From CALLPQ01 sp038531745 (lineage in GTDB: Bacteria; Pseudomonadota; Alphaproteobacteria; Caulobacterales; Parvularculaceae): DNA of 64,000 bases. The stretch covers positions 252,371 to 316,370 of the forward strand of contig JBCBBJ010000002.1 in assembly GCA_038531745.1 (NCBI GenBank). Direction: 5' to 3'. The position numbers and the translations under genes were made by a program. Below, piece by piece: positions 63,034 to 64,000 of this stretch. Position 1 is the first letter of the stretch. Every line of letters starts with the position of its first letter. Under the pieces are notes generated by a model. The model did not search any database. It saw only the letters and a list, made by a program, of their open reading frames with translations, and had not been told where the DNA came from.

Positions 63034-64000
63034 ATGGCTCCCTTCACCGTTTCCGCCCAAACCCGCCGCCCCAATTCCTATCGGGAAGGGCCCGACGCCG
63101 AGGGCCGGTTTGGCCGCTTCGGCGGCCGCTTTGTTGCCGAAACGTTGATGCCTCTAATTTTATCGCTGGAGGCAGAATATGAGGCAGCGAAAACTGATCC
63201 TGATTTCGCGGCGCAGCTTGATTATTATCTGAAGCACTATGTGGGCCGCCCCTCACCGCTCTATTTTGCCGAACGGCTGACCGAACACGGGCGGGCGCTG
63301 GCGGCAAAAGCGGGGCAACGGGATAAGGGCGCGAAGCTTTATTTCAAACGCGACGAGCTAAACCATACCGGTGCCCACAAGATCAATAATTGCATTGGGC
63401 AAATCCTGCTGGCCAAACGCATGGGTAAAACCCGGATTATTGCGGAGACCGGTGCCGGCCAACATGGCGTCGCCACGGCAACCGTCTGTGCCCGGTTTAA
63501 TCTGCCTTGTGTCATCTATATGGGCGCCACGGATGTGGAGCGACAAAAGCCCAACGTTTTCCGCATGAAGCTGTTGGGTGCCGAAATTGTGCCCGTAACC
63601 TCGGGCAAAGGCACGCTAAAAGATGCCATGAACGAGGCATTGCGTGATTGGGTCACGAATGTTGACGACACATTTTATATTATTGGTACCGCGGCGGGCC
63701 CGCACCCCTACCCCGCCATGGTGCGTGATTTCCAATCGGTGATCGGCCGCGAAGCCAAGGACCAGATTCGGGAGGCTGAGGGCCGGCTACCCGATGCGAT
63801 TATGGCGTGTATCGGCGGTGGCTCTAACGCCATAGGCCTATTTCATCCGTTTCTTGATGATCTTGATACGGAGATTTATGGTGTGGAGGCCGCAGGTCAC
63901 GGCGTGGATACCGATAAACATGCCGCTTCCCTCACCGGTGGCACGCCGGGTGTTTTGCATGGGAACCGGACTTATCGGTATTTTGTAACAGATAAGTCCG
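63034..64000 (+). CDS. trpB: Tryptophan synthase beta subunit (truncated by the window end)
   Basis: At least 322 codons visible of about 400. TrpB joins indole and serine with pyridoxal phosphate. GRFGGRFVAETLMPLI near residue 25-40, the PLP Lys in NHTGAHKINN near 112, GAGQHGVATATV near 135 and CIGGGSNAIGLFHPF near 260 are all in place. An in-frame ATG at 63010 is possible but 63034 matches the family start. trpA is expected just off the right edge. Confidence 0.96.
   Translation, partial: MAPFTVSAQTRRPNSYREGPDAEGRFGRFGGRFVAETLMPLILSLEAEYEAAKTDPDFAAQLDYYLKHYVGRPSPLYFAERLTEHGRALAAKAGQRDKGAKLYFKRDELNHTGAHKINNCIGQILLAKRMGKTRIIAETGAGQHGVATATVCARFNLPCVIYMGATDVERQKPNVFRMKLLGAEIVPVTSGKGTLKDAMNEALRDWVTNVDDTFYIIGTAAGPHPYPAMVRDFQSVIGREAKDQIREAEGRLPDAIMACIGGGSNAIGLFHPFLDDLDTEIYGVEAAGHGVDTDKHAASLTGGTPGVLHGNRTYRYFVTDKS

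Noticed and set aside
1..64000. CRISPR array
   Set aside because: No evenly spaced direct repeats of 24-40 bases with unique spacers were seen, and no cas-like protein is encoded.

Overview
The window is chromosomal DNA from an alphaproteobacterium, of moderately high GC content. The evidence is gene order typical of that class. obgE, nadD, rsfS, rlmH, an EnvC-like activator and a CtpA-type S41 protease run in one direction. mtaB-ftsY-yciB, ftsE-ftsX with a zinc-ribbon/DUF3426 gene divergent from it, DUF952-pyrD, and lapA-trpF-trpB are also present. The set of MarR, Lrp, GST, acyl-CoA dehydrogenase, GGT and P1-peptidase genes fits a free-living heterotroph. I cannot name a genus from the sequence alone.

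Left part (1-15.7 kb): a left-truncated glnE whose visible adenylyl-removing half has lost key residues; a ClC chloride channel; a Bcr/CflA exporter overlapping a displaced rimM and a TRIC-type channel gene; a long GST; a TauD-family dioxygenase; yajQ; a GNAT acetyltransferase; a secreted M20 hydrolase followed by an orphan ACP/ketosynthase pair; a PD40 beta-propeller protein divergent from an Lrp regulator; and an AraC/OGT fusion repair protein.

Middle-left (15.8-30 kb): an unknown AT-rich gene, an NTF2-like lipoprotein, an SLC13/DASS transporter, DUF2147, a TPR protein and DUF952-pyrD. Then comes a tightly overlapped minus-strand operon ftsE-ftsX-ydcF-plsC-DUF2125 (cell division and envelope), the divergent zinc-ribbon gene, a TPR/aspartyl-hydroxylase-type protein and ctpA.

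Accessory insert (29.9-33.2 kb): this splits ctpA from the envC homologue. It holds a small membrane protein plus TetR pair and an IS30-family element. Terminal inverted repeats place a small membrane-protein gene inside that element together with the transposase.

Middle (33-45.6 kb): envC, rlmH, rsfS, an in-frame NadD-EgtD fusion and obgE; then GST, lolA, a conserved unknown, a TauE/SafE permease, xthA, a universal stress protein, a SpoU methyltransferase and a MarR regulator with a histone-H1-like lysine/alanine/proline tail.

Right part (46-64 kb): a NUDIX hydrolase, then an isolated 664-residue protein joining a GHKL ATPase to a PD-(D/E)XK nuclease core, which is the best candidate here for an undescribed defence-type system. 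It is followed by yciB-ftsY-mtaB, three unknown genes, DUF2237, a DmdC-like acyl-CoA dehydrogenase, a cation/proton antiporter broken by an in-frame TAG, a lipoprotein GGT, a P1-family peptidase, tRNA-Arg(ACG), lapA, trpF and the start of trpB, which runs off the right end.
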